Source of the DNA: Phocaeicola plebeius DSM 17135
GTDB taxonomy: Bacteria > Bacteroidota > Bacteroidia > Bacteroidales > Bacteroidaceae
Length of the DNA: 64,000 nucleotides
NCBI RefSeq assembly: GCF_000187895.1
Contig: NZ_DS990122.1
Span: forward strand, 1 to 64,000
Direction of reading: 5' to 3'
The notes beneath the pieces are model-generated. The model was not told where the DNA came from and did no database searches. It was given only the letters and a program-made list of their open reading frames with translations. Below are positions 34,236 through 42,694 of the stretch, piece by piece. The position numbers and the translations under genes are program-made. Positions within the stretch are counted from its first letter, which is position 1, and each line of letters starts with the position of its first letter.

Positions 34236-34402
34236 GATGGCAGGTCTTCTGACTTACTCCCCAGCTGGAGCCTTCCCGATAGTGTTCAGTCATCAGTGGC
34301 ATGAGTCTTTTCCAGCAGGTTGAATGGAGCTTACAGCAGCGGGACTGTTCAGGATTTGCACCTGATTCCCTTTTAATCCGAAAGTCTGAACAGGCTTCCG
34401 AA
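34236..34402 (-). ncRNA. Cobalamin riboswitch
   Basis: On the minus strand the leader of btuB contains, in order, AAAGGGAATC...GGTGCAAATCC, the ACAGTCCCGC-CTGTAAGC core, GCCACTGATGACTG, CGGGAAGGC and the terminal AGTCAGAAGACCTGCC. This is the classic B12-box order. The -7 box TACCTTTG at 34416-34423 places a start site just upstream of the element. It should shut down the btuB operon when cobalamin is plentiful, probably by hiding the translation start, as no intrinsic terminator is evident before the ATG at 34165. Confidence 0.93.
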
Positions 34403-34415
34403 ACCATTCTGAGGG

Positions 34416-34423
34416 CAAAGGTA
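34416..34423 (-). promoter_or_regulatory. -7 box of the btuB operon
   Basis: TACCTTTG on the minus strand, a TAnnTTTG match just upstream of the riboswitch. The -33 region has no clear TTG at 19-21 bp. Confidence 0.5.
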
Positions 34424-34485
34424 ATACAATCAGACAAATTTCTTACACCACGATTAAAATATTTTTCATACCCCAAGAAGCTTTC

Positions 34486-34573
34486 TATATCTCCTGCCCA
34501 AGAAACATATAGTTTCCCATCGAAAAACATAGGTTTCTCAGACGGGAAACGTAAGTTTTCCAAAGAGGAAACA
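34486..34573. repeat. 22-bp tandem dyad repeat array, locus C
   Basis: Units of 22 bp start at 34486 (weaker), 34508, 34530 and 34552. The best one reads TAGGTTTC-N6-GGGAAACG, followed by TAAGTTTTC-N6-GGAAACA. Same family as loci A and B; it lies 63 bp upstream of the btuB-operon -7 box. Confidence 0.8.
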
Positions 34574-35255
34574 TTAAAACTCGCTCCATAAACTAATATA
34601 AAATATTAAGGTTTATGAGATAAAAACATAAATCTTATCCTAAGCCATCAGGCATTCTATAAATACAGAAATATATTCCATATAAAAACATCAAAAAATA
34701 TTCAATTAGAAAGTCCTTTCTATAGCAAAAAAACCATATCCTTGTCTATTTCTCCTTCAAAAAAGCCTTACCATTTATCTAATTACAAATTAATAATTGT
34801 ATATTATCATAAAGTATTTGTCGATTTAATTTTCTCATATTTATAGAACGACAAATAAGAAAAATTTAGAAGAAAAACAGAATGAGAATTTCATAATTTT
34901 TACGCATATTCCCCATGACTTTATTAGCCTTTTAGATAGTTAAATTTCAAGGTAAGTTCAATTTTAAAAATATAGTTGATAAAGGTCAATAAAAACAGAA
35001 TAAACATACTAAAACGCCCTTTAAAGGCAAACAAAAGGATATATTCACCCGTTCTATACAAGCAACTGATTTTATAACCTTGAAAGAAAATCTCATAATA
35101 TAAGGCAAAAAACCTTGATATAGAATTCTGCAAAATCACTAATTTATTTTATTGTTTCCGACAAATAAACGGAGCTATTTTCAGTCTATCTTCGCAACAT
35201 CGATATGGATTAAATATAATTAAATAGAATGTGTCACTAAAAGAAAATTACGACT
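34574..35255. other. AT-rich gene-free stretch ahead of the peptide/capsule block
   Basis: No credible gene is seen in these ~680 bp. It is strikingly AT-rich compared with the preceding 34 kb. It contains TATTTGTCG (34815-34823) and two copies of its complement CGACAAATAA (34849-34858 and 35159-35168). A -7-like TATCTTCG (35187-35194) could start the following operon, with a ~60-nt leader. It marks the left edge of the accessory block. Confidence 0.5.
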
Positions 35256-35441
35256 ATGAAAAAGGCAGAAACGACAAAAGAAAAAAGAGTTTATGAAGCA
35301 CCATCTATGAGAGAAATTCCTGTACAATTATGTGATTGCATTGCAGGAAGTGCAATAGCTATTAAAGAAGGTACATCTCAGATTAAAGAGATACGTGAAG
35401 ACAACGTAAACATTGTACTTGGAGGAAAAGGAAGACTCTGA
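35256..35441 (+). CDS. 61-aa peptide, possible RiPP-like or secreted precursor
   Basis: A 61-residue peptide: a charged Lys/Glu-rich start (MKKAETTKEKR), then VYEAPSMREIPVQL, a CDC pair at residues 27-29 followed by IAGSAIAI, and a C-terminus VLGGKGRL containing a double Gly. Similar short proteins with a KxYxxP...hydrophobic...GS pattern are common and unassigned in Bacteroidales. Nearby PqqD-like, peptidase and ABC exporter genes make a processed and exported product plausible. No signal peptide is visible, so export would need the leader and dedicated machinery. It lies 45 bp before the lipoprotein gene. Confidence 0.6.
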   Translation: MKKAETTKEKRVYEAPSMREIPVQLCDCIAGSAIAIKEGTSQIKEIREDNVNIVLGGKGRL

Positions 35442-35486
35442 TAATAAAAATTAAGTATCTATAATCAATAAAAAAGTGAAAATAAA

Positions 35487-37055
35487 ATGAAATTACAATG
35501 GCTTATAGTAGCATGCTGCGCAATATCTTTTGCGGCATGCAATAACGAAGATATTATGTCTGAACAACCTGGAACAGACAATACAGTACCAGATTATGTA
35601 AAAGATCTAGAATTCCATGATTTAATCACAATGGAAGCCAGTACAGAAGAAGGTACTTCTAATAGCCAGAACTCTAGCCAAGGTATTGGTAGCCGTGCCC
35701 CAGAAAATGTAACAGAAAATGGACGTCCTAAAGGAGTATATCCGTTGGATTATCTATATTTTGTAGTTACTAACCCAACAAAACAACCTACACAAGGAGG
35801 TTCAATTGCCGATTTGGAACCAGAACTGGCAAGTTGTACCCAGTTCGCAGTAAATGGTGAATTCTCCTTACAATTTGCAGAAGACCAAGGAAACATAAAA
35901 GATAAAAATGGAATTTATTCTGACCAAGGAAAAATTTGGATAAAGCTTCCTAATGGAAACTTTGTACCTGTTAATCTAAGTGTGACAAATAAAGACTTAG
36001 TAGGAAATGAACAGATTCCATTAAATAATTTAGCATTTGATTATATGGAAGCACCAAGAGGTTCTTCTATATATTATACATCATATGATGTAAATCTTCC
36101 AGAATTCACATCAGAAACTAAATCTAGCTGGTTAACTTATGACTTTTCCGATAACGAAACGGCTTATGACTTATGGCTTGACATGCGCGAAAGTTATAGC
36201 ATAGGATTTACAGATCCTGTAAAAACTCCTAAAATGAATGTGGAATTTGGCGACAAACTATTTGTAGGAAATGAATTAATGGCTTTTGCAAAAGATGGTC
36301 AGATTTACGTTTATGAGGTAACAGCCAACGGAATTCATAGTGGTTATAACCTACAATATGCATTTAGTAGTGGAGATGAATTGCATAAAACTGAAATTAG
36401 CATGAAACGCCTAACTGCAACAGTAAATGCATCTTTCACATTTACAGGTGACTATGCAAAGAATGCTACTTCTCAAACATCTGTAGAAGAGTTGTTTGAC
36501 GAATTAGAAGCATCTATAGGTTTTGATTTGGAGGGGATGGATTGTCCATATGCAACAATTGATGGATTATCTCTCTACTACAATCCAAACACAGGAGAAA
36601 CATCTGAAAATGCAGGCCGCGTTTTATTATGGGATTATGACTCAGAAAATAAAGAGTGGAGAACGAGCTGTAACTGTAAACCTGCAAATGTATCCTACTC
36701 GTTAAATAATGGACAAGGTTCAGCTATCGGAGTAGGAATTTTAGGAAATGCACATGCTTTCGTATTCCCAACTAAAGATTTGAGTGGTTATGTATTATCA
36801 TTCTGGGTAAACTTACCGGAAAAATACAATGCATGGATTCGTATCGATGCAGAATTTCCCAAAGACATGGGATTGGATCAAAATGCCAACACCCAGTTAG
36901 TAGCACTGGTTCCGTCAGAAGCTGGAAATTATGATGGCATTCAGGTAGATAGAGGTCTTAAAGAAGTATTGGAAGAAGCTGTCAAAAATCAGACTATTAC
37001 ACGCAGTAGCGCGAAAAAGATATATACAATGAAAGTTCCGGGTATCATTAAATAA
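35487..37055 (+). CDS. Large surface lipoprotein, possibly fimbrillin-like
   Basis: A 522-residue lipoprotein with signal MKLQWLIVACCAISFAAC (lipobox SFAAC). It is beta-rich, low in charge, and has no recognised catalytic motif. ISMKRLTATVNASFTF (about residue 305) resembles the Arg-containing stretch of fimbrillin (FimA/Mfa-like) proteins, which often follow short YxxP peptides of the kind found upstream. It has a DxNxxTGE-like NPNTGETSENAG and a CNC pair (about 392). Codon use is AT-rich as in the following genes. It ends at a terminator. Its role as pilus subunit or peptide partner is open. Confidence 0.6.
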   Translation: MKLQWLIVACCAISFAACNNEDIMSEQPGTDNTVPDYVKDLEFHDLITMEASTEEGTSNSQNSSQGIGSRAPENVTENGRPKGVYPLDYLYFVVTNPTKQPTQGGSIADLEPELASCTQFAVNGEFSLQFAEDQGNIKDKNGIYSDQGKIWIKLPNGNFVPVNLSVTNKDLVGNEQIPLNNLAFDYMEAPRGSSIYYTSYDVNLPEFTSETKSSWLTYDFSDNETAYDLWLDMRESYSIGFTDPVKTPKMNVEFGDKLFVGNELMAFAKDGQIYVYEVTANGIHSGYNLQYAFSSGDELHKTEISMKRLTATVNASFTFTGDYAKNATSQTSVEELFDELEASIGFDLEGMDCPYATIDGLSLYYNPNTGETSENAGRVLLWDYDSENKEWRTSCNCKPANVSYSLNNGQGSAIGVGILGNAHAFVFPTKDLSGYVLSFWVNLPEKYNAWIRIDAEFPKDMGLDQNANTQLVALVPSEAGNYDGIQVDRGLKEVLEEAVKNQTITRSSAKKIYTMKVPGIIK

Positions 37056-37096
37056 CATATCGGAAATAAAAAAGGAAAGTCCAATATATTTAAAAT

Positions 37097-37148
37097 CGAA
37101 TGTGAAATCTACTTTTCATTTTTGAAAGCCTTTCACATTCGATTTTTT
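37097..37148 (+). terminator. Terminator after the lipoprotein gene
   Basis: A long stem AAAATCGAATGTGAAA/TTTCACATTCGATTTT is followed by TTTT. It separates the peptide/lipoprotein pair from the PqqD-peptidase-transporter genes; read-through or a second promoter would be needed for co-expression. Confidence 0.85.
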
Positions 37149-37168
37149 ATCGTAAAAATATAGAACAT

Positions 37169-37453
37169 ATGATGGAAATTACATACAAACTAAAATCTGG
37201 TTATCAAATACAAGATGTGGCCAATGAAAAAGTTCTGATGGTAGGCATGGGGAACCATATTAACCTATCAAAAATGATTATTTTAAATGAAACCGCAACT
37301 GTATTAATAGATTTATTAAGTAAAAAAGCTGTAACATTAAATCAACTAATAGAATGTTTGACATCACAATATAATGTCACAAGAGCTCAAGCCCAAGCAG
37401 ATGTAGAACAATTATTGAACCAACTAGATGAATTAAGAGTATTACAAGATTAA
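37169..37453 (+). CDS. PqqD-family protein (RiPP recognition element)
   Basis: A 94-residue single-domain protein. The PqqD pattern is clear: an N-terminal beta hairpin (GYQIQDVANEKVLMV), then LNETATVLIDLLSKKAVTLN and VTRAQAQADVEQLLNQLDEL. PqqD-type domains bind leader peptides and present precursors to modifying enzymes. It is the first gene of a run with the peptidase, nucleotidyltransferase and ABC transporter (gaps of 41 and 27 bp), and it stands alone, not fused to a radical SAM enzyme. Start at 37169 or 37172. The natural partner peptide is the 35256-35441 product. Confidence 0.82.
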   Translation: MMEITYKLKSGYQIQDVANEKVLMVGMGNHINLSKMIILNETATVLIDLLSKKAVTLNQLIECLTSQYNVTRAQAQADVEQLLNQLDELRVLQD

Positions 37454-37494
37454 ATAATACGAGCAATCATTTAATTTTAGGATTCATTCATTTT

Positions 37495-37962
37495 ATGGCG
37501 CAAGAAATATTGAAAGTATCAAACGAAATATTGATGAAGTATGTCTGTGACAATTTAGCAGTCGGAAAGTTTGTCACCATAAGGGTAAGAGGAAACAGCA
37601 TGCTTCCTTTCTTGCGAGATAATAAAGATTGTGTAACCCTCAAGAAAGTGGAAGAAAACCATTGTTTTGCAAATGGTGATATCATTTTATTTCACTACAA
37701 TGGTAAATATCTACTTCATCGCATCATTCATCAAGAAGGAGAAAAACTTTATGTACGTGGGGATAATCGATGGACAAAAGAATATGAGATTATCACAGCA
37801 CAAGATGTAATAGGTCTTGTGCATTCGGTGAATAGAAACGGACATTATATAAAATGTGACAGACATTTATGGAAATGGTGCTCAAAAATTTGGATAATTT
37901 GTTTTACTTGCTTATCTCATTTACATCACAAATATAAACAAGGAATAACATTATTCAAATAA
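37495..37962 (+). CDS. S24/S26-type peptidase, SipW-like signal peptidase
   Basis: A 155-residue protein. VRGNSMLPFLRDNKD (about residue 30) supplies the catalytic Ser of S26 peptidases. GDIILFHYNGKYLLHRII (about 61) has His-Arg in the position where ER/SipW-type signal peptidases use His instead of Lys, and YVRGDNRWTKE is the box E region. A hydrophobic patch near residue 125 (IWIICFTCLSHL) may tether it to the membrane. It could remove the leader of the 61-aa peptide. A LexA/repressor role is unlikely because no DNA-binding domain is present. Confidence 0.75.
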   Translation: MAQEILKVSNEILMKYVCDNLAVGKFVTIRVRGNSMLPFLRDNKDCVTLKKVEENHCFANGDIILFHYNGKYLLHRIIHQEGEKLYVRGDNRWTKEYEIITAQDVIGLVHSVNRNGHYIKCDRHLWKWCSKIWIICFTCLSHLHHKYKQGITLFK

Positions 37963-37989
37963 TAACAAAAAAACAAATCAACACTTAAT

Positions 37990-39102
37990 ATGAGTTATTT
38001 GCAATTACCAGACCCTTTAGTATTTAATGCTTTTCGCGAATTATTATGCTGTGGATTATGGAATCGATCTCCAAAAGAAGTTTTATTTCATAAGCTAAAT
38101 CAAACTCATTGGCAGTTAATTATGAGACTTTCCATAGACCAAGCAGTAAATGGAATCGTCTTTTCTGCTGTAGATCTACTTCCTGAAGAATTACGTCCTA
38201 ACAAATCTCTTTACCTACAATGGTTTGCCCAAGTTCAACAAATAAAATCGTATAACCGTCATCTGCGTAAAACATGGGCTGAATTATGTGACGTACTACG
38301 CCTGAACGAATTGGAACCTGTATTAATGAAAGGGCTTGGAGCTTCAACTTGGTATCCAGATCCTTTATTACGGCGCCAGGGCGATTTAGATGTATATATT
38401 CCTTACAATTATGACAAAGCTATAGAAGTCATGATGCTGAAAGCCCAATTAGCACACTACGGCGACGAGCATGACGTATTTTCTTTTCATGGAGTAACAG
38501 TAGAGCTTCACCGAAACGGAGTTTATGGTTTGAATGGCAAAGATGTTATCAGTATAGAAGATGAGTACGGATACTATACCATACCCAACAATGAACATAA
38601 TGCTGTTTTATTACTACAGCATGCAGCCAAACATTACTTTTATGTAGGGCTCGGATTACGCCATTTATGTGATTGGGCATTATTTTTAGCTCAAAATTCA
38701 GAGAAAACCAATTTTGACTATGTAATAACTCAGGCGCACCAAAAAGGATTTGCCCGTTTTACAAAAGTCTTCACCCATTTAGCTGTTTCTTTCCTTGAGA
38801 TGCCCACTCAATATGTGTTTTTTCAGAATAACTCTAAACTCTCCAAAGAGGCTGATTTTTTGCTCCGTCAAATCATATGTATTGGCGATTTCAGTAAAGG
38901 GCAATGGCAAACTTCAAAACATATCTTCAGCAACAAACGCTCTTTCTTTTCATCACTTGTAGACATAGCCACTTATTATTATCGCGGTTTAATACGTTTA
39001 TGGGGAGGATATCGTTGGTATCCTCAAATGGCCCGAACCAAAATGCTTGAATCTTTTTCAAACAGTTTTAACTTTATCAAATATAAATTTTCTCATAAAT
39101 AG
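37990..39102 (+). CDS. PF14907-type nucleotidyltransferase (NTP_transf_5)
   Basis: A 370-residue protein of the uncharacterised nucleotidyltransferase group PF14907. The signature VLMKGLGASTWYPDPLLRRQGDLDVYIP (in pieces, residues about 110-138) has the Lys-Gly pair and the metal-binding DxD. HHxxx-like LLLQHAAKHYFYVGLGLRHLCDW (in pieces, about 200) is the second conserved part. Family members often sit next to PqqD and peptide or polysaccharide genes. AMP/UMP transfer to a peptide or carrier is possible but unproven. It overlaps nothing and lies 27 bp after the peptidase gene. Confidence 0.75.
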   Translation: MSYLQLPDPLVFNAFRELLCCGLWNRSPKEVLFHKLNQTHWQLIMRLSIDQAVNGIVFSAVDLLPEELRPNKSLYLQWFAQVQQIKSYNRHLRKTWAELCDVLRLNELEPVLMKGLGASTWYPDPLLRRQGDLDVYIPYNYDKAIEVMMLKAQLAHYGDEHDVFSFHGVTVELHRNGVYGLNGKDVISIEDEYGYYTIPNNEHNAVLLLQHAAKHYFYVGLGLRHLCDWALFLAQNSEKTNFDYVITQAHQKGFARFTKVFTHLAVSFLEMPTQYVFFQNNSKLSKEADFLLRQIICIGDFSKGQWQTSKHIFSNKRSFFSSLVDIATYYYRGLIRLWGGYRWYPQMARTKMLESFSNSFNFIKYKFSHK

Positions 39103-39109
39103 CAACTTT

Positions 39110-40729
39110 ATGCATAGAATAACAAAGTATTGGTACCAATTAATAAAGAAATATTATGCATCTATATTATTTATCTCAGTGATAGGTGCAGTAGATGTAG
39201 CTTTATCACTAAGTACCATTACTTTGTCTAAACGTTTAATAGATACGGCCACTGGAGTACAAAGCGGAAGCCTTTTAACAGTATTGGCCATATTTAGTGT
39301 AATCATTCTAACATCTATTTTACTCGATGCCATTATTTCCGCTTTTAAGGTACGATTCAATACTAAGTTGGTCAACAGTTTACGCTCAGATATTTTTACG
39401 CATTTGATGAGAGCTGAGTGGCAGAAACTACAAAATTTCCACAGTGGCGATATCATGACACGTATAAGCTCTGATATAAATGAAATAAAATCTCTACTAT
39501 CAGGTACGATGCCAGATTTAGTTGCCATACTTCTTAAATTAGGAGGAGGTTATATTATGCTTTACACAATGGATGCGCAACTTGCATTGATCCTACTTGT
39601 ATTGATTCCAGGAGCCATCATTATCAGTAAGATTTATTTCAAAAAAATGCGTCATTACTCTCGCCTGATAAAAGAATCCAACAGCAAAGTTCACCTTTTT
39701 TTTCAGGAATCGATACAAAATTACGGAATGGCAAAAGCTCTCCGTCTAGAAGGAATGTTCAAGAAAATATTAAATGAACGACAAACTGACTACAGAGAAA
39801 AAATAAAAAAACAGAATATATTATCACTATTCTCAAGAGGCATACTGTCAATTGGTTTCTCATTTGGATATTTACTCGTCTTTGGATGGAGCGCTTATCG
39901 ACTTCAACAAGGAGAGATTACATTTGGCACAATGACTGCCTTTTTACAATTAGTTAACACAATCCAAGCACCAGCACTAGCATTGCTTTACACTGTACCA
40001 ACCTTTATATCAGCCTATACTTCTACAGAACGCATAATAGAGCTCCAAAATCTTCCAGAAGAAAAAAGAAGCGGAAAAGGTATACTACTTCCAGATTTAA
40101 AGCAAATAGATATCTGCAATGTATCATATTCTTATGTAAACAGCAAACAAATATTAAAAGACTGTTCCGTTTCCTTCCATAGAGGAACTATGACCGCCCT
40201 AGTAGGAGAAACGGGCTGTGGAAAAACAACCCTTATCCGCCTAATATTGGCACTCATGCCAGTAGAAAAAGGAGAAATAATATTACGCACCGAAACAGAT
40301 GAATATCAAGCATCTGTAGATACTCGGGTAAATTTTTCTTATGTACCCCAGCAAAGTTGCCTATTTTCAGGAACAATTCGGGACAATTTACGAATGGGAA
40401 AAGCAAATGCAACTGACGAAGAAATCACCAATGCTTTACAGAAAGCTGCAGCTAATTTTGTTTTCCAATTACCAGACGGAATAAATACGATGTTGAAAGA
40501 AGGTGGGCGAGGCCTATCAGGCGGACAAATACAACGACTAGCCATTGCCCGAGCTCTATTACATCCTTCTCCTGTACTTTTACTAGATGAAATAACCTCT
40601 TCTTTAGATGAAGAAACAGAAAAAGATATTGTTCAGTCACTTAAACAACTTGCTCCTGAAAAAATCATTATCTTTGTCACCCATAAAATTCAAGTAGCAG
40701 CTGCATGTGATTACGTATATAAAATGTAA
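39110..40729 (+). CDS. ABC exporter (fused permease-ATPase)
   Basis: A 539-residue half-transporter: six membrane helices in residues about 1-300, then an ATPase domain. Walker A is ALVGETGCGKTTLI (about 357), signature LSGGQIQRLAIARALLHPSP (about 465) and Walker B VLLLDEITSSLD. There is no N-terminal C39 peptidase domain, so any leader removal must be done elsewhere, for instance by the S26-like gene upstream. I start it at 39110 (MHRITKYWYQL), just after the nucleotidyltransferase stop, instead of the longer frame starting inside that gene. Likely exports the matured peptide; lipid or glycan export is the alternative. Confidence 0.88.
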   Translation: MHRITKYWYQLIKKYYASILFISVIGAVDVALSLSTITLSKRLIDTATGVQSGSLLTVLAIFSVIILTSILLDAIISAFKVRFNTKLVNSLRSDIFTHLMRAEWQKLQNFHSGDIMTRISSDINEIKSLLSGTMPDLVAILLKLGGGYIMLYTMDAQLALILLVLIPGAIIISKIYFKKMRHYSRLIKESNSKVHLFFQESIQNYGMAKALRLEGMFKKILNERQTDYREKIKKQNILSLFSRGILSIGFSFGYLLVFGWSAYRLQQGEITFGTMTAFLQLVNTIQAPALALLYTVPTFISAYTSTERIIELQNLPEEKRSGKGILLPDLKQIDICNVSYSYVNSKQILKDCSVSFHRGTMTALVGETGCGKTTLIRLILALMPVEKGEIILRTETDEYQASVDTRVNFSYVPQQSCLFSGTIRDNLRMGKANATDEEITNALQKAAANFVFQLPDGINTMLKEGGRGLSGGQIQRLAIARALLHPSPVLLLDEITSSLDEETEKDIVQSLKQLAPEKIIIFVTHKIQVAAACDYVYKM

Positions 40730-40756
40730 AATTATCAAATAAAAAAATCAAATAAA

Positions 40757-42667
40757 ATGAACCAAAGTAAATTCTTTGCTAAAATTTCACAGATGCAATA
40801 TGCTAGCCAATGGCTCGTATTTGCATGTGATTTTTTCCTTGCGTTATTATCTACATTTCTAACGGCATTGTTGATTGTTCATTTGTGGAAAATAGAAAAT
40901 TACAATGAACTATTTAGCAAATTGATAGCCTTCAGCATATTATCTAGCACTATAGGCATTCTATCCTTCAAAACATACAAAGGGCTTATACGTCATTCCT
41001 CTTTAACAGAAGCAGGCAGACTTGCTTCAGCCAACATACTGCGTTTTATACTATCCTTATTTTTATACATTTTTTTATTAGAAGATTGTCCATATTGGAT
41101 GGCAATACTAATAAGTTTACTAGATTTGGGCATGGTATTTTTTCTTCAAACCTCATTCCGTTCTGTTGTTGTAGCAGTATATTGGAGAGCAGTTCATCAA
41201 TCCAGTAATATAGGACGTGAAATGTTGATTTGTATCGATGAACAGTCGATGGAACGATTTGGATTCTTAAATGCGGTAAGTTTCAGTGGCTATCACGTTA
41301 CTGGTTATGTACGCTATGGAGAGCCTGGAAAAATGCGCATGAGCGATTTACAAGTCTATTCAGTAGAATCCCAAGAGGAATTTAATACTCTTATTAAATC
41401 ACGTGGAATTCAGGCTGTTTTGTTCCCTAGCCAAGAAATGTTACAAACAGAAAGTGAACGTTTATTACGCTTTGCCAACCGAGCTATGGTTCGTTCATTG
41501 TTACTCCCAGCTGCAGATGAAATCAAAAAAGGGAAATCAGTTATCTCTGCCTTGCCAGAAGTACGTATCGAGGACTTATTAGGACGTGACGAAATAAAAA
41601 TTAACCTAGTAGAAATTATCAACCAGCTTAAAGGCAAGGTGGTACTGGTAACAGGAGCTGCAGGTTCTATTGGCAGTGAACTTTGTCGCCAGCTCTGCAC
41701 ATTCGGATTAAAACGACTAATCTTATTTGACAATGCAGAGACCCCCATGCATAATATCCGATTAGAACTGGAAGAAACATTTCCCAATATGGACTTGATA
41801 CCAGTCATAGGAGACGTACGTATGATTAATCGTCTGGAAATGTTATTCAAACGTTATAAACCGCAATATATATTCCATGCTGCCGCTTACAAACATGTCC
41901 CATTAATGGAGGAAAATCCATGTGAGGCAGTTTATACAAATGTATATGGCACCCGCAATGTAGCAGAAATGGCTGTAAAATATGATGTAGAAAAATTCAT
42001 TATGATTTCTACGGATAAAGCAGTAAATCCAACTAACGTAATGGGAGCTTCCAAACGTTTAGCCGAAATTTATGTACAGAGCTTAAGCATCTCTATCAGC
42101 AAAGGAGTTATTGAGGGGAAAACACGGTTCATTACAACCCGTTTTGGTAATGTATTGGGCAGTAATGGTTCTGTCATTCCCCGATTCAGGAAGCAGCTGG
42201 AAAAAGGAGGCCCTTTAACGGTAACCCACCCAGACATCATACGCTACTTCATGACTATTCCCGAAGCCTGCCGCCTTGTACTGGAAGCTGCTTATTTGGG
42301 ACAAGGTGATGAAATCTTTGTGTTTGATATGGGTACTCCCGTAAAAATAGCCGACTTGGCACGCAGAATGATAGAATTATCCGGTATGATTCCTGACAAA
42401 GACATAGACATCATCTATACAGGACTGCGCCCAGGAGAAAAGTTATATGAGGAGTTGCTGGCTACTAAAGAAAATACGCTTCCCACAGAAAATAAGAAAA
42501 TTTTCCGTGCGCAAGTACGTGAATATGATTACCAAACTATTTGTAAGGAATATGATATACTGACTGACTACGCTCTTCAGGTACGTAAAATGGATACTGT
42601 ACAAATGATGAAAAAAATTGTCCCCGAATTCAAAAGCCGCAATTCCATTTACGAAGAATTAGACTGA
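40757..42667 (+). CDS. UDP-N-acetylhexosamine 4,6-dehydratase (PglF/WbpM/CapD type)
   Basis: A 636-residue membrane-anchored short-chain dehydrogenase. Four N-terminal membrane helices (residues about 15-150) are followed by a domain of about 130 residues and the catalytic SDR domain from about 290. The NAD motif is VTGAAGSIGSEL and the active-site region is MISTDKAVNPTNVMGASKRLAE (in pieces), with T-D-K and M-x3-K in place of the usual Y-x3-K, as in PglF. It makes the 4-keto-6-deoxy sugar nucleotide that the DegT enzyme at 60451 can aminate. First gene of the capsule run, 27 bp after the ABC exporter. Confidence 0.92.
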   Translation: MNQSKFFAKISQMQYASQWLVFACDFFLALLSTFLTALLIVHLWKIENYNELFSKLIAFSILSSTIGILSFKTYKGLIRHSSLTEAGRLASANILRFILSLFLYIFLLEDCPYWMAILISLLDLGMVFFLQTSFRSVVVAVYWRAVHQSSNIGREMLICIDEQSMERFGFLNAVSFSGYHVTGYVRYGEPGKMRMSDLQVYSVESQEEFNTLIKSRGIQAVLFPSQEMLQTESERLLRFANRAMVRSLLLPAADEIKKGKSVISALPEVRIEDLLGRDEIKINLVEIINQLKGKVVLVTGAAGSIGSELCRQLCTFGLKRLILFDNAETPMHNIRLELEETFPNMDLIPVIGDVRMINRLEMLFKRYKPQYIFHAAAYKHVPLMEENPCEAVYTNVYGTRNVAEMAVKYDVEKFIMISTDKAVNPTNVMGASKRLAEIYVQSLSISISKGVIEGKTRFITTRFGNVLGSNGSVIPRFRKQLEKGGPLTVTHPDIIRYFMTIPEACRLVLEAAYLGQGDEIFVFDMGTPVKIADLARRMIELSGMIPDKDIDIIYTGLRPGEKLYEELLATKENTLPTENKKIFRAQVREYDYQTICKEYDILTDYALQVRKMDTVQMMKKIVPEFKSRNSIYEELD

Positions 42668-42694
42668 GAGTAAATTAAACGAAGATTAGTAAAA

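Noticed and set aside
34924-35139. 71-residue minus-strand open frame in the AT-rich gap
   Set aside because: Hydrophobic, low-complexity translation typical of random AT-rich DNA, with no neighbour or promoter support.
35256-40757. UpxY/UpxZ-type capsule antiterminator genes
   Set aside because: Expected ahead of many Bacteroides capsule loci, but no NusG-like coding sequence is visible; the peptide cassette occupies this place.
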